Notes: generated from the sequence alone by a model not told the origin. Numbered from the stretch's first letter, positions 36,684-45,449 are shown. The stretch is DNA of 54,756 nt from Chloroflexota bacterium (GCA_005880795.1 VBGP01000013.1:1-54756); one strand, 5' to 3'. Program-made: numbers and translations.

Positions 36684-38210
36684 CTAGAGGTGGGACTTGA
36701 GGCGCGCCCTCATCTCCTGCGCCAGCTGCTCCAGGCGCGAGGAATCCACGAACAGCAGCGAGATGCTGGGGATCTGGTCGATCGCGGCCTCGATGCCGGC
36801 GAGTGAGGGATCAGCGGCCCCCAGGATGTCTTTCACCTTGCGCGCCCTGTTGCCGAGGGCGTCCTCCGCCATCGCCTGCAGCTCGGCAACGATCGAGGCC
36901 CAGTCCAGCTGAGGTCCGCCCGACCGCGGCGGAGTGGTAGGCGCCACCGGCGTTGGTGCCGGCGTGAAGCCGGAGAACGAGCCGGTCGGAATCTGCGCCG
37001 TGGGCGGCTCCTGCGGCATCACCGGTATCACCGGCAAGGTCGGGTTGGTCGCGGGCGCGGGTTCCGGCTGCGGTGCAGCCGCGGCGAAAGAGGATGGCGC
37101 CTGGCGAGCCCTTTGCCCGGAGACCACCTCTTCGACGTCCAGCGGCGGGTGCGGCGTGGAGTCCGCCGACTTGACCTCGATCATCGCATTAGGGTCGTCG
37201 CACAGCGCCAGCGCGCGGTCGGGCTTGTCTGAGATGTCACGCGACTCACTCGTGTACGCGCCGGCGAGCTCGCCTGCGGCCAGGATGATGACCCCGGTCC
37301 CTGCGGCTGAGCGGATCATTACGCTCCCGCTCAGCTTGCGGTCGCTCAAGAAGTTCAGCAGCGCCTTCATGTCGACCCACCCGGCGTAGAGCTCCGTGTA
37401 CATCGGCCGCGACACGGTGAGCTCATAGAGCCCGTCGATCAGCTCGGGCGATAGACCCACCACGTCGAGCACGCCGTGCCCCGCTGTGACGTCTTCGTTG
37501 AAGTGCTGGAGCGCGGACTTGCCGAGGACGAGGCTGCTCGCATCAGCGGCGCCGTCGTAAAGACACTCGAGGGCCGAGCCCTCGCGAAACAGGATCAGGC
37601 CTGACGCATCGTCCGTGAGGAGCCTCACGTATCCCGTGTAGCCCTCGCGCTCGAGCGTGGTGAGGAGGCGCGGAAAGTCCACGAAAGACGTTTTCAGCGA
37701 GTCGTAAAGGATCTGGCCCGCCGGGACAGGGATCGGCTCGCGGCCGTGCTTCGGCTGCGGGCGGTGCTTCACGCCACGTCTTGGCTGGGGGGCTTCCACC
37801 TTTCTCTCCGGTTCAGCATGCTCTTTTCGTTCGTTACGAGGCTCCTCCGTACGCTCCGCTCGTGGTTCAGGATGCGGTTCGGGCTTGTGCTCGGCAGCCG
37901 CGGGCTTCGGCGCGGACTCGGCCGCGTGGACAAGCTCAGGGATTCCAGCCCGGACCGTCTCGTCTGCCGGCAGCTTGGCCTTGGCATCGAAGTCGAAGTC
38001 GCCCTTGGTCCAGTGAAGGGCGTTGACGACAGCCTCGTCACCTGACTTGCCGTCACTCTGGGCGTGAAAAAGATGGCCGAACAGGAAGTACAGCGAGGCT
38101 GACTGCCCGTTCCCATTGCGGACGTTGAGGGTACCGGTGGACCGCTCGCCCTGAGCAGATTCGAGAAGCGATCGAAGGGGGGTTTCGGCCAGCGAGCCGT
38201 GGGAATGCAA
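36684..38210 (-). CDS. DUF4388 (PatA-like N-terminal) domain protein
   Basis: The 508-aa protein starts at a TTG fixed by an AGGAG 7 nt upstream. An N-terminal DUF4388-like domain (about 5-95; GTLNVRNGNGQSASLYFLFGHLFHAQ) leads into a long Pro/Glu/Lys/Arg-rich linker (about 95-165). A middle roadblock/DUF4388-like region follows (about 170-330; GYVRLLTDDASGLILFREGSAL), then a Pro-rich linker and a C-terminal helical domain (about 430-508). DUF4388 proteins often act in two-component or GTPase signalling. A -10-like TATACT lies at 38261-38266. Confidence 0.65.
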   Translation of the reverse strand: MHSHGSLAETPLRSLLESAQGERSTGTLNVRNGNGQSASLYFLFGHLFHAQSDGKSGDEAVVNALHWTKGDFDFDAKAKLPADETVRAGIPELVHAAESAPKPAAAEHKPEPHPEPRAERTEEPRNERKEHAEPERKVEAPQPRRGVKHRPQPKHGREPIPVPAGQILYDSLKTSFVDFPRLLTTLEREGYTGYVRLLTDDASGLILFREGSALECLYDGAADASSLVLGKSALQHFNEDVTAGHGVLDVVGLSPELIDGLYELTVSRPMYTELYAGWVDMKALLNFLSDRKLSGSVMIRSAAGTGVIILAAGELAGAYTSESRDISDKPDRALALCDDPNAMIEVKSADSTPHPPLDVEEVVSGQRARQAPSSFAAAAPQPEPAPATNPTLPVIPVMPQEPPTAQIPTGSFSGFTPAPTPVAPTTPPRSGGPQLDWASIVAELQAMAEDALGNRARKVKDILGAADPSLAGIEAAIDQIPSISLLFVDSSRLEQLAQEMRARLKSHL

Positions 38211-38311
38211 CAGTCTTCTCCTGAGATCGGCGCAGCCCGATCGAGAATTAAGAGAAAGTTAGTATAGGCATCGAGATCGCAGCAGCGCGTCCGGAGACTC
38301 CGGACTTCCCC

Positions 38312-38965
38312 TTGCCACCGCATCCCGCCCCGGCGCGCCTCGTACTCGTCCGCCACGGGCAGTCGACGTGGAACCACGAGCACCGAATCCAGGGCCAGCT
38401 CGACCCCCCGCTTTCGCCCGAGGGACTCCGCCAGGCCGAGCTCTTGGGCGCGCGCCTGGCCGGGCGCAAGTTTGCCGGCTTCTATGCCAGCGACCTGAAG
38501 CGCGCGTTCGATACCGCGCAGGCCGTCGGCGCCCTCGTCGGCGCCCAGCCCGAAGCGATGACCTCGCTGCGCGAGATCTATCTCGGCGAGTGGGAAGGCC
38601 GGCGTACAGAAGAGATCCAGCAGCGATTTCCTGAGGCGTGGGCCGCCTGGGCCGAAGAGCCGGATTGGGACGTGGTGCCGGGCGGCGAGGGCGCGGCGAA
38701 CTTCGAGGCGCGGGTGGCGTCCGCGCTGGATGAGATCTTCAGTCGTCATCAACACGGCGAGGTGCTCGTCGTGACACATGGTGGCGTGATCCAGGTCGCG
38801 CTCCAGCGCGTCGTCGCCAGACCGAGCCGCGGCCTGTTTCCATTCAAGATCCAGAATGCGTCCATCACCGTGCTCGAGAAACGGGATGGCCGAATGTTGG
38901 TTGGCGGGGTCAACGACATCGCGCATCTCGAGAATGCGCTCGTCACCGAAATCGGTCCCGGATGA
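38312..38965 (+). CDS. Histidine phosphatase (phosphoglycerate mutase) family protein
   Basis: The 217-aa protein has the catalytic RHGQSTWN motif near its N-terminus, the LDPPLSPEGLRQAELLGARL segment and the second histidine in VVTHGGVIQVAL. It is a cofactor-independent-type phosphatase of broad class (for example alpha-ribazole or phosphoglycerate-like); the substrate is not determinable. A TTG at 38312 is used; no ATG is near. It overlaps the FemX-like gene by 4 nt. Confidence 0.85.
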   Translation: MPPHPAPARLVLVRHGQSTWNHEHRIQGQLDPPLSPEGLRQAELLGARLAGRKFAGFYASDLKRAFDTAQAVGALVGAQPEAMTSLREIYLGEWEGRRTEEIQQRFPEAWAAWAEEPDWDVVPGGEGAANFEARVASALDEIFSRHQHGEVLVVTHGGVIQVALQRVVARPSRGLFPFKIQNASITVLEKRDGRMLVGGVNDIAHLENALVTEIGPG

Positions 38966-39936
38966 GCAGAGAAGCGGAACGCTGGGACCACGACCTCGAT
39001 GAGCGCGCAACGCCGGCGCCGTTGCTGCAGACATGGGCATGGGGTGAGGTGCAGGCACGCGCGGGATGGACCGTCGAACGTATGCAGTCGAGCACAACTG
39101 GAGCGATGGCCAGCGTGCTCGTCCGCAAAGTTGGGCCGGCGCGCGAGGCATACGTTCCCCGCGGTCCGGTACCTGCGACTCCGGAGGCGATCGATTCGGT
39201 GGTGGATTGGGCGCGAAAGTCAAAGATGGCGCGACTTGTGATCGAGCCTGAGGCGCCGGAAGACTTCGGCGAGGTGCTGACCGAGAAGCACTTCAAACGG
39301 GTGGCGCCAACGCAGCCTCAGCACACGCGGATCCTGAAGCTGCTGCCGCCCGATCAGCTGCTGCCGACGTTCCGTCACGGCCGTCGCTACAACATCCGGA
39401 CGGGGATCAAGCGGGGTGTCGTCGTGGAGGTAGGCAGGCATGGCGATGTCCTCGCCAAGCAGTCGGCCGCAGTCGAGCGGCGCGCCTCGATCCGACTCCC
39501 CGACCGGGGTTACTACAATCTGCTCCTCTATCTGCTGCCGTGGTGCCACACCTACACGGCGTATGCGCCAGAAACCCGCCAGCCGCTGGCGAGCGTGCTC
39601 GTCGCCCGTCACGGCGGCCGCGCCTACAGCCTCTTCGCCGGACGCAGCGGCCGTCAAAGTGAGCTCATGGGCAACGACCTTGCATGGTGGTCGGCCATCT
39701 CCAGCGCGGCGGAAGCCGGGTGCATCGACTTCGACTTCTGGGGGATCCCGCCGCCCCATGCCCGACCAGGTCATCCCCTGGAGGGGATCGGCCTTTTCAA
39801 GTCGGAGTTCGGCGGTGAGGAGGTCGCATACGTCGGGAGCTGGGAGCTGGTGCTTTCGGCCGCCGGCGCGAAGCTGATCGCCGCGGAGCGTAAAACGAGA
39901 GCCTACATTCGGGGCTTGAAACGCAACATTCCCTAA
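38962..39936 (+). CDS. FemABX-type aminoacyltransferase, peptidoglycan bridge candidate
   Basis: The 324-aa protein has the Fem fold pattern: QTWAWGEVQARAGWTVERM, PRGPVPATPEAIDSVVDW, YNLLLYLLPWCHTYTAYAPE, and a C-terminal GNDLAWWSAISSAAEAG with FDFWGIPPPHARPGHPLEGIGLFKSEFGGE. Fem proteins use aminoacyl-tRNA to add residues to peptidoglycan stem peptides. Its presence suggests an interpeptide bridge. Its TAA lies within the inverted repeat that precedes the response regulator. Confidence 0.88.
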   Translation: MSREAERWDHDLDERATPAPLLQTWAWGEVQARAGWTVERMQSSTTGAMASVLVRKVGPAREAYVPRGPVPATPEAIDSVVDWARKSKMARLVIEPEAPEDFGEVLTEKHFKRVAPTQPQHTRILKLLPPDQLLPTFRHGRRYNIRTGIKRGVVVEVGRHGDVLAKQSAAVERRASIRLPDRGYYNLLLYLLPWCHTYTAYAPETRQPLASVLVARHGGRAYSLFAGRSGRQSELMGNDLAWWSAISSAAEAGCIDFDFWGIPPPHARPGHPLEGIGLFKSEFGGEEVAYVGSWELVLSAAGAKLIAAERKTRAYIRGLKRNIP

Positions 39937-39963
39937 CAATCCTTCAGATCGATTAGGATTGTT
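39935..39963 (+). repeat. Inverted repeat over the response-regulator ribosome site
   Basis: AACAATCC (39935-39942) and its exact complement GGATTGTT (39956-39963) are separated by 13 nt and end 2 nt before the ATG of the next gene. The right arm overlaps the only Shine-Dalgarno-like AGGA (39955-39958) and a -10-like TAGGAT (39954-39959). It could be an autoregulatory operator or a stem that hides the ribosome site. Confidence 0.5.
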
Positions 39964-39965
39964 CT

Positions 39966-40682
39966 ATGGCTGTGGCGGAGTCCGTCCGTAAGGTCCTTGT
40001 GGTGGAGCCGGACACCACGACTCGTCGCGAGATCAAGCTGGTTTGCGAGCAGGACGGATACCAGGTCGTCGAGGCCGACGCCGGTTCCGAGGCGTTGCGC
40101 CAGGTCGAGTCTTCGCGACCAAGCGTAGTCCTGCTCGAGGTGACGCTGCCCGACGCGGCGGGTTTCGATGTGTGCCGCGAGCTGCGCAAGGTGGACCCCG
40201 CTGTGCCGGTGATCATGATGAGCTCCAGGTCGGACGAGATCGACGCTGTGGTCGCGCTCGAGATCGGCGCTGACGACTACGTCACCAAACCGCTGCGCCT
40301 TCGCGAGCTGGTCGCTCGGATGGCCGCGCATCTGCGACGCGCCCGGCTGGAGAACGCAGAGGCGATGCGCAGCCGCCTGGAGTTTCGCGACCTCGTCATC
40401 GACGTCAACGAGCGCCGTACCTACAAGTCAAACAAAGAGGTGGAGCTGACCCATACGGAATTCGACCTGCTGACATTCCTCGCCAGCAACGCCGGCAAGG
40501 TGTTGAGCAGGGAGAAGATCCTGAACTCCATCTGGGGTTATGAATACCCGATCGAAACGCGCGTCATCGACGTCCACATCAGAAACTTGCGCCGCAAGAT
40601 CGAGACGCAGCCCTCGCGTCCTTATTACATCCTGGCTGTCCCGGGTATCGGCTACCGCTTCACAAACGCGCGCCCGTCTTAA
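39966..40682 (+). CDS. OmpR-type orphan regulator with Glu at the phosphoacceptor site
   Basis: The 238-aa protein has a receiver domain (about 8-125) and an OmpR winged helix (about 135-236; LTHTEFDLLTFLASN, IDVHIRNLRRKIE, VPGIGYRF). The phosphoacceptor position in VVLLEVTLPD is Glu (E58) rather than Asp, and the acidic pocket reads EPD (14-16); the lysine in DDYVTKP is kept. It may mimic the phosphorylated state and act without a kinase. It is an orphan, ends overlapping the convergent folK by 23 nt, and follows the peptidoglycan gene femX-like. Confidence 0.9.
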   Translation: MAVAESVRKVLVVEPDTTTRREIKLVCEQDGYQVVEADAGSEALRQVESSRPSVVLLEVTLPDAAGFDVCRELRKVDPAVPVIMMSSRSDEIDAVVALEIGADDYVTKPLRLRELVARMAAHLRRARLENAEAMRSRLEFRDLVIDVNERRTYKSNKEVELTHTEFDLLTFLASNAGKVLSREKILNSIWGYEYPIETRVIDVHIRNLRRKIETQPSRPYYILAVPGIGYRFTNARPS

Positions 40683-41076
40683 CTCCGAGCTCGTCCAGGG
40701 ACTGAATCACAAACGGTCGCTCCGCGATGCGCGGATGCGGAATCACCAGGTCGCGGTCGTCGACACGCCTGCCGGTGAACAGCAAGATGTCTACGTCGAT
40801 GACGCGCGGTCCCCAGCGCCGCGTCCTGGTGCGCCCCCCCTCGCGCTCGACTTCTTTGGCGGCCTTGAGCAGCCGTCGAGGCGTGCCCTGCCATTCACCC
40901 TCCACCACCTGGTTCAGGAATCGAGGCTGGTCCAGGACGCCCCAGGGCTCGGTTTCGATGACGCTGCTTTGCCGAAGGATGCGGACCCCCTTTTCACGCA
41001 GCCGCCTGCGGGCCGCGCTCAGGTTGCGCAGCCGCGGGCCGAGGTTCGAGCCGAGGCCCAGGTAGACCTTCGTCAC
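40660..41076 (-). CDS. folK: 2-amino-4-hydroxy-6-hydroxymethyldihydropteridine pyrophosphokinase
   Basis: The 138-aa protein starts MTKVYLGLGSNLGPRLRNL and has the HPPK signature RRWGPRVIDVDILLF. It pyrophosphorylates hydroxymethyldihydropterin in folate synthesis. Its ATG overlaps the folP stop by 4 nt and its 3' end overlaps the regulator gene on the other strand by 23 nt. FolB is not found in the window. Confidence 0.95.
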   Translation of the reverse strand: MTKVYLGLGSNLGPRLRNLSAARRRLREKGVRILRQSSVIETEPWGVLDQPRFLNQVVEGEWQGTPRRLLKAAKEVEREGGRTRTRRWGPRVIDVDILLFTGRRVDDRDLVIPHPRIAERPFVIQSLDELGVKTGARL

Positions 41077-41882
41077 CGCATGCGGTCGGCGACACGAGCC
41101 GCTCGAACCATCTGGAGGACGTCATGCACCCGGACGATGTCGGCTCCGCGCAGCACCGCGGCGACGACGGTGGCCATGGTCCCCTCGAGCCGGTCGCTCG
41201 CCGGAAGGTCGAGCAGCTTGCCGATGAACGACTTGCGTGACGTGCCGATGAGGATGGGGTGGCCGAGCTCCTTCAGCTCATCGAGCCTCTGCATCACCTC
41301 CCAGTTCTGTTCGGCGGTCTTGCCGAAACCTATCCCGGGATCGACGATGACCTTCTCCTTCGGCACGCCGGCGGACACCGCGCGCGAGGCGGCCACCGCG
41401 AGGAATCGCATGATCTCGTCCATCAGGTCACCCGGGTAGTCGGTGCCGTCCTGGTTGTGCATGACGACAATGGCGCACCCATGCCTCGCGGCCAGGTCTG
41501 CGATCGCCGGCGACCTGGTCAGTCCCCAGACGTCGTTGACGATCGTGGCCCCTGCCGCCACCCCCACCTCTGCTACTTCTGCCTTGTACGTGTCGATCGA
41601 GACGGGCACGTCCGCCTCGCTCGCCAGGCGGCGCACCACCGACTCGACGCGCGCGATCTCTTCGACCGCCGTCACTGGCACGTGACCAGGCCGCGTCGAC
41701 TCGCCGCCTACGTCGACCATGTCCGCGCCCTCGCGAACCATGCGAAGGCCCTGCTCGACTGCCGCCACGACATCGTCTCCCAGGCCGTCGCCGCTGAACG
41801 AGTCGGGAGTCACGTTGACGATGCCCATCACATAGGTGCGTGAGCCCCACTCGAAACGGCGCCCCCCGATTTCAGCAACCAT
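41073..41882 (-). CDS. folP: Dihydropteroate synthase
   Basis: From the ATG at 41882 the 269-aa protein has GIVNVTPDSFSGDG and DVGGESTRPGH, the two DHPS signatures, and the late GTSRKSFIGKLL. It joins p-aminobenzoate to the pterin in folate synthesis. An in-frame extension upstream only shadows murE. The divergent murE start is 22 nt away, so their promoters must overlap. Confidence 0.95.
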   Translation of the reverse strand: MVAEIGGRRFEWGSRTYVMGIVNVTPDSFSGDGLGDDVVAAVEQGLRMVREGADMVDVGGESTRPGHVPVTAVEEIARVESVVRRLASEADVPVSIDTYKAEVAEVGVAAGATIVNDVWGLTRSPAIADLAARHGCAIVVMHNQDGTDYPGDLMDEIMRFLAVAASRAVSAGVPKEKVIVDPGIGFGKTAEQNWEVMQRLDELKELGHPILIGTSRKSFIGKLLDLPASDRLEGTMATVVAAVLRGADIVRVHDVLQMVRAARVADRMR

Positions 41883-41890
41883 GACGCGAC

Positions 41891-41896
41891 TATTCT
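41891..41896 (+). promoter_or_regulatory. Candidate -10 for a leaderless murE message
   Basis: TATTCT ends 7 nt before the murE ATG at 41904, in a spacer of only 21 bases between the divergent folP and murE starts. No Shine-Dalgarno is seen. Confidence 0.4.
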
Positions 41897-41903
41897 CAGC
41901 GAC

Positions 41904-43394
41904 ATGCGGCTTGACGAGCTCGCCAGAGGCGCTGGTGCGGTGCTCGAAGGCGACCCCGAGGTGGAGATCACGGGGATCGCCTACGACTCGCGCCGCGTCA
42001 GTCCCGGCGACCTCTTTGTCGCGGTCCATGGCCTCCACGTGGACGGCCATCATTACGTCGGCGACGCCGTGGCGAAGGGCGCGGCTGCGATCGCGCTCGA
42101 GCGCAGGGTCGAGGTCCCCAAAGGCGTCTCGGTGCTGCGGATGCCGTCAACACGGATCGGCCTCGCCGAACTTTCGGCCGAGTTCTACGGCAGGCCATCG
42201 CGCCGCCTCAAGCTGGCTGGGGTCACCGGGACAGACGGCAAGACCACCGTGACGCATATGGCCGAACATGTCCTGCAGGCGAGTGGCGTGGTGGCCGGTG
42301 CGATGAGCACGGTCGCCTTCAAGGTCAGCGGTCGCGAGGTCGACAACGTCAGCGGCCAGACCACGACCGAAGCCCCCGACGTCCAGGCCTGGCTCGCACG
42401 GATGGTCGAGGCAGGCGCCGCGTGCGCGGTCATCGAGGCGACCTCCCACGCGCTGGTGCAGGAGCGTGTGCGCGCGTGCGATTTCGACATCGCCGCTTTC
42501 ACCAACGTCGGCCACGATCACCTCGACTACCACGCGACGTGGGAGGAATATCTCGAAGCCAAGGCGCGTCTCATCGACCTGACGGCGCGCGCCGCGGACA
42601 AAGGTGTCGAAAAGACTGCGGTGCTGAATCGCGACGACCCCAGCTACGAGCACCTCGCCCGTAGGCCGATCCCACGTCGCTGGACCTACGGCATGACCAC
42701 GGCGTCAGACCTGCATCCGCTCGATCTCGCGATCACCGGTTCAGGCTCGCGATTTCGTATGAAGACGCCGCTCGGCGAGACCGACGTCACGCTCAACGTG
42801 CCCGCTCGTTTCAACATCTACAACGCGCTCTGCGCGGCCGGCGTCTGCCTCGCGCTGGGTGTGGCGGTGGAGGATGTTGGGCGCGGCCTGGCCGGTTTCG
42901 AAGGAGTGCGAGGACGTCTCGAGCCGGTCGATCTCGGCCAGGACTTTCGGGTCTACATCGACTTTGCGCACGCAGCCGGATCGCTCGCCAGTGCTCTGGC
43001 CGAGCTCCGTCCATTTACGCGAGAGCGCCTGATCGTCGTCTTCGGCTCGACCGCAAGATCTGACCACGACCGTCCAGGCATGGGCCGAGCCGCGGCCGAG
43101 TTCTCCGACTTTTTCATCATCACCACCGACGACCCGTTGAGTGAGGACCCGTCCGAGATCGCCCGCGACGTGCAGGCCGGCGCCGAGGGCAAGGCGCCGG
43201 GTCTCGATTTCGAGGTCGTGATCGACCGCCGCGCCGCCATCCGCCGTGCGATCGAGATCGCCCGGCCTGGTGACACGGTCCTCCTGGCGGGCAAGGGGCA
43301 CGAGCGCTCGATGCGGACGGCGCGAGGCTCAGAGCCCTGGGACGAACGGGCCGAGGCGGAAGCCGCGATCCGCGAGCGACTCGCCGTCAGCTGA
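41904..43394 (+). CDS. murE: UDP-MurNAc-tripeptide synthetase MurE, atypical specificity motif
   Basis: The 496-aa Mur ligase has the ATP loop GVTGTDGKTTVTHM, DNVSGQTTTEAPD and the C-terminal GKGHERSMR. It adds the third residue to UDP-MurNAc-dipeptide. The motif that recognises the third amino acid, DNPR in meso-DAP enzymes, reads DDPL here (TTDDPLSEDP), so DAP specificity is not certain. It is alone, without other mur genes, and convergent with thiS, with 2 nt between stop codons. Confidence 0.92.
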   Translation: MRLDELARGAGAVLEGDPEVEITGIAYDSRRVSPGDLFVAVHGLHVDGHHYVGDAVAKGAAAIALERRVEVPKGVSVLRMPSTRIGLAELSAEFYGRPSRRLKLAGVTGTDGKTTVTHMAEHVLQASGVVAGAMSTVAFKVSGREVDNVSGQTTTEAPDVQAWLARMVEAGAACAVIEATSHALVQERVRACDFDIAAFTNVGHDHLDYHATWEEYLEAKARLIDLTARAADKGVEKTAVLNRDDPSYEHLARRPIPRRWTYGMTTASDLHPLDLAITGSGSRFRMKTPLGETDVTLNVPARFNIYNALCAAGVCLALGVAVEDVGRGLAGFEGVRGRLEPVDLGQDFRVYIDFAHAAGSLASALAELRPFTRERLIVVFGSTARSDHDRPGMGRAAAEFSDFFIITTDDPLSEDPSEIARDVQAGAEGKAPGLDFEVVIDRRAAIRRAIEIARPGDTVLLAGKGHERSMRTARGSEPWDERAEAEAAIRERLAVS

Positions 43395-43396
43395 CC

Positions 43397-43600
43397 CTAG
43401 CCGCCGCCGACCATACGGACGATCTCGACCTGGTCGCCGTCGCTCAGCGTCACGGATGCATAGGACGCGCGCTCGATGATCTCGCCATTGTGCTCGACCG
43501 CCACGGCACGCGGGTTGACCCCTAGCTGTTCGAGATAGGCGAGCAGCGGTATCGCCTGATCAAGCTCGACTCGCTTGCCGTTGACCTGGAGCGCGATCAT
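43397..43600 (-). CDS. thiS: Thiamine biosynthesis sulfur carrier ThiS
   Basis: The 67-aa ubiquitin-like protein starts [14 protein letters not shown] and ends in the obligatory di-glycine (VRMVGGG). It carries the thiocarboxylate used by ThiG to build the thiazole. Its ATG overlaps the upstream thiE-like stop by 4 nt. A larger in-frame reading shadows the thiE-like gene. Confidence 0.92.
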   Translation of the reverse strand: MIALQVNGKRVELDQAIPLLAYLEQLGVNPRAVAVEHNGEIIERASYASVTLSDGDQVEIVRMVGGG

Positions 43601-44103
43601 TCGAACAGGCCTATCGCGGCGTAACCGGCGGCTCCGGCGAGCTGGCATTCCTCGATCCGGTCCTCGGTAACGCCGCCTATCGCCAGCACAGGAATGCGAA
43701 CCCCGCGCGCGACTCGAGCGAGCGCCTCGACTCCAACCGCGTCGCCGCCCTGGTGGGTCGCGCTCGGCCAAACCGGTCCGAAGATCACATAGTCCGCACC
43801 CTCTGCTTCCGCTGCCCTGGCGCCTTCGAGCGAGTGGACGGAGCGTCCAACCAGCCTTTCGCCGATGAGGGTGCGTGCATCGTGCGTCGAGATGTCGCGC
43901 TCCGGAAGATTGACGCCCGCCGCGCCGCAGGCGAGGACCAAATCGCAGCGCGAGCTGATCACGACCGGGACGGTCGAGGAACCGACCAGCGCTGACGCCT
44001 CCCGCTCCAGGTCGACGGTGTGAAAGCCAGGCGCGCGCAGCTGGAGGATGGTCGCTCGGGGCGCCGCTCGGAGGCCGGCTTCCGCGCTCGAAACGATTGC
44101 CAT
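43597..44103 (-). CDS. ThiE/TenI-family protein, short form
   Basis: The 168-aa protein has the ThiE/TenI barrel pattern ([20 protein letters not shown] region, [40 protein letters not shown]). It is about 40 residues shorter than usual ThiE at the N-terminus. Typical thiamine-phosphate synthase joins thiazole and pyrimidine moieties, while TenI-like members are aromatase or inactive. Between thiG and thiS, so a thiamine role is likely. Confidence 0.75.
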   Translation of the reverse strand: MAIVSSAEAGLRAAPRATILQLRAPGFHTVDLEREASALVGSSTVPVVISSRCDLVLACGAAGVNLPERDISTHDARTLIGERLVGRSVHSLEGARAAEAEGADYVIFGPVWPSATHQGGDAVGVEALARVARGVRIPVLAIGGVTEDRIEECQLAGAAGYAAIGLFE

Positions 44104-44117
44104 CGCTACCGGCCTTG

Positions 44118-44912
44118 CTAGTTCGGTCGCGACACGCCCTCGGTGGGGGAGCTCGGGCTGGCCTGCGGGCGCTTCGGGATGCGGCCGGCGAGGTAGGCCT
44201 TGCGCCCCGCGTCAACGCCCCCCTTGATCGCTTCGGCCATGAGCGCAGGGTCGCCGGCCAGGGCGATCGCGGTGTTGACCAGGACGGCGTCCGCACCAAG
44301 CTCCATCGCCAGCGCCGCGTCAGAGGGCACGCCGATCCCCGCGTCGACGACGACTGGCACGCGCGCCTCTTCGATGATGATGCGGATCTGCTCCATGGTC
44401 TGGATGCCCTGGCCCGATCCGATCGGCGAGCCGAGCGGCATCACGGTCACTGCTCCAATCTCTTCGAGCTTGCGAGCCACCACCGGGTCGGCGTTGATGT
44501 ACGGCAGCACCTGGAAGCCCTCAGCGACGAGGACCCGAGCGGCCTTTAGCGTCTCCTCGGGGTCGGGGAAGAGGTAGCGCGGGTCCGGGATCACCTCGAG
44601 CTTCACCCAGTCCGACAGGCCCATCGAACGGGCCAGCCGGGCGATGCGGATTGCCTCGTCCGCGGTCCGGCATCCGGCTGTGTTGGGCAGGATCCGGTAG
44701 CGCTTCCAGTCGATCACGTCGAGGATTGTTTTCTTCTTCGGATCGTCGAGGTCAAGGCGGCGAAGTGCGACGGTGACCAGCTCGCAGCCCGAAGCCTCGA
44801 GGGCGGAGACCATCGATTCGTCGGTTGGATACTTGCCCGTCCCGATGAAGAGTCGCGAGCGCAGCTCGACGCCGGCGACGACCAGCGGATCGGCGTGCGT
44901 GAGGGTTTGCAC
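44118..44912 (-). CDS. thiG: Thiazole synthase ThiG
   Basis: From GTG 44912 the 264-aa barrel has [16 protein letters not shown], the Schiff-base region [15 protein letters not shown], and [13 protein letters not shown] with [14 protein letters not shown]. It forms the thiazole phosphate from DXP, dehydroglycine and thiocarboxylated ThiS. No TPP riboswitch is visible upstream; instead a three-hairpin element lies there. Longer readings extend into that element. Confidence 0.94.
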   Translation of the reverse strand: MQTLTHADPLVVAGVELRSRLFIGTGKYPTDESMVSALEASGCELVTVALRRLDLDDPKKKTILDVIDWKRYRILPNTAGCRTADEAIRIARLARSMGLSDWVKLEVIPDPRYLFPDPEETLKAARVLVAEGFQVLPYINADPVVARKLEEIGAVTVMPLGSPIGSGQGIQTMEQIRIIIEEARVPVVVDAGIGVPSDAALAMELGADAVLVNTAIALAGDPALMAEAIKGGVDAGRKAYLAGRIPKRPQASPSSPTEGVSRPN

Positions 44913-44935
44913 GGGGCAAAGCTTACCGGGGCTTT

Positions 44936-44994
44936 GGTGGGGGACCCCACCAGCCCCTCCGGCGCTGCGCGCCACCTCCCCATAGATGGGGAGG
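44936..44994. repeat. Three consecutive hairpins between Nudix gene and thiG
   Basis: Three perfect short inverted repeats follow each other: GGTGGGG/CCCCACC (44936-44951), GGCGC/GCGCC (44961-44973) and CCTCCCC/GGGGAGG with an ATAGAT loop (44975-44994). Such G/C hairpin blocks with a GGCGC-N3-GCGCC core are known as dispersed intergenic repeats in several phyla; only this copy was seen here. It may act as a two-way terminator or an RNA element. Confidence 0.6.
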
Positions 44995-45005
44995 AGCCTT
45001 TACTC

Positions 45006-45431
45006 CTATAGCTCCTGCTGCAGCAACAGGGTTCGGTCGCGGCCGTACGTCAGGCGCTTGATGGCGTCGTCCACGGTCAGCCACAGAAGCTTGTCGACCT
45101 CGATGCCCGGCTTGAATCGACCGCCGCGCACGTCCATCACCCAGTAGCACGCGACCTTGTCGCGGCCGCGCCGGTCCACGTACGCCGTGCAGCCAAGCGG
45201 TCGGACGAGGTCGCAGCGGAGCCCTGTCTCCTCGCGCACCTCGCGCAGGGCGCAATCTTCGGGGCTCTCGTCGGGCTCGATCTTGCCCTTCGGCAGCGTC
45301 CAGTCGTCGTAGGCGGGGCGGTGGATGACCGCGATCTCGGTTTCACCGGACCGCGACTTGCGAAGCACAACACCGCCTGCGGCTCTGATCACGCTTACTT
45401 CCGCAACCTCAAGGATCTTTGTTGCCACCAT
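45006..45431 (-). CDS. Nudix hydrolase (MutT-like)
   Basis: From ATG 45431 the 141-aa protein carries the Nudix box GKIEPDESPEDCALREVREETGL, with WTLPKGKIE just before it. It probably cleans oxidised or dinucleotide nucleotides; substrate is unknown. A longer reading into the transporter region is unlikely. A GTG at 45428 is spaced better from the AAGGAG; either start may be used. Confidence 0.85.
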   Translation of the reverse strand: MVATKILEVAEVSVIRAAGGVVLRKSRSGETEIAVIHRPAYDDWTLPKGKIEPDESPEDCALREVREETGLRCDLVRPLGCTAYVDRRGRDKVACYWVMDVRGGRFKPGIEVDKLLWLTVDDAIKRLTYGRDRTLLLQQEL

Positions 45432-45449
45432 TGCTCCTTCGTAGGCTGA

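Noticed and set aside
37769-39223. Minus-strand ORF (484 aa) across the phosphatase and FemX-like genes
   Set aside because: It is antisense to two genes with clear motifs; composition is that of a shadow frame.
44913-45005. Possible TPP riboswitch upstream of thiG
   Set aside because: No CTGAGA-type core was seen; the 93-nt spacer is mostly the three-hairpin element.
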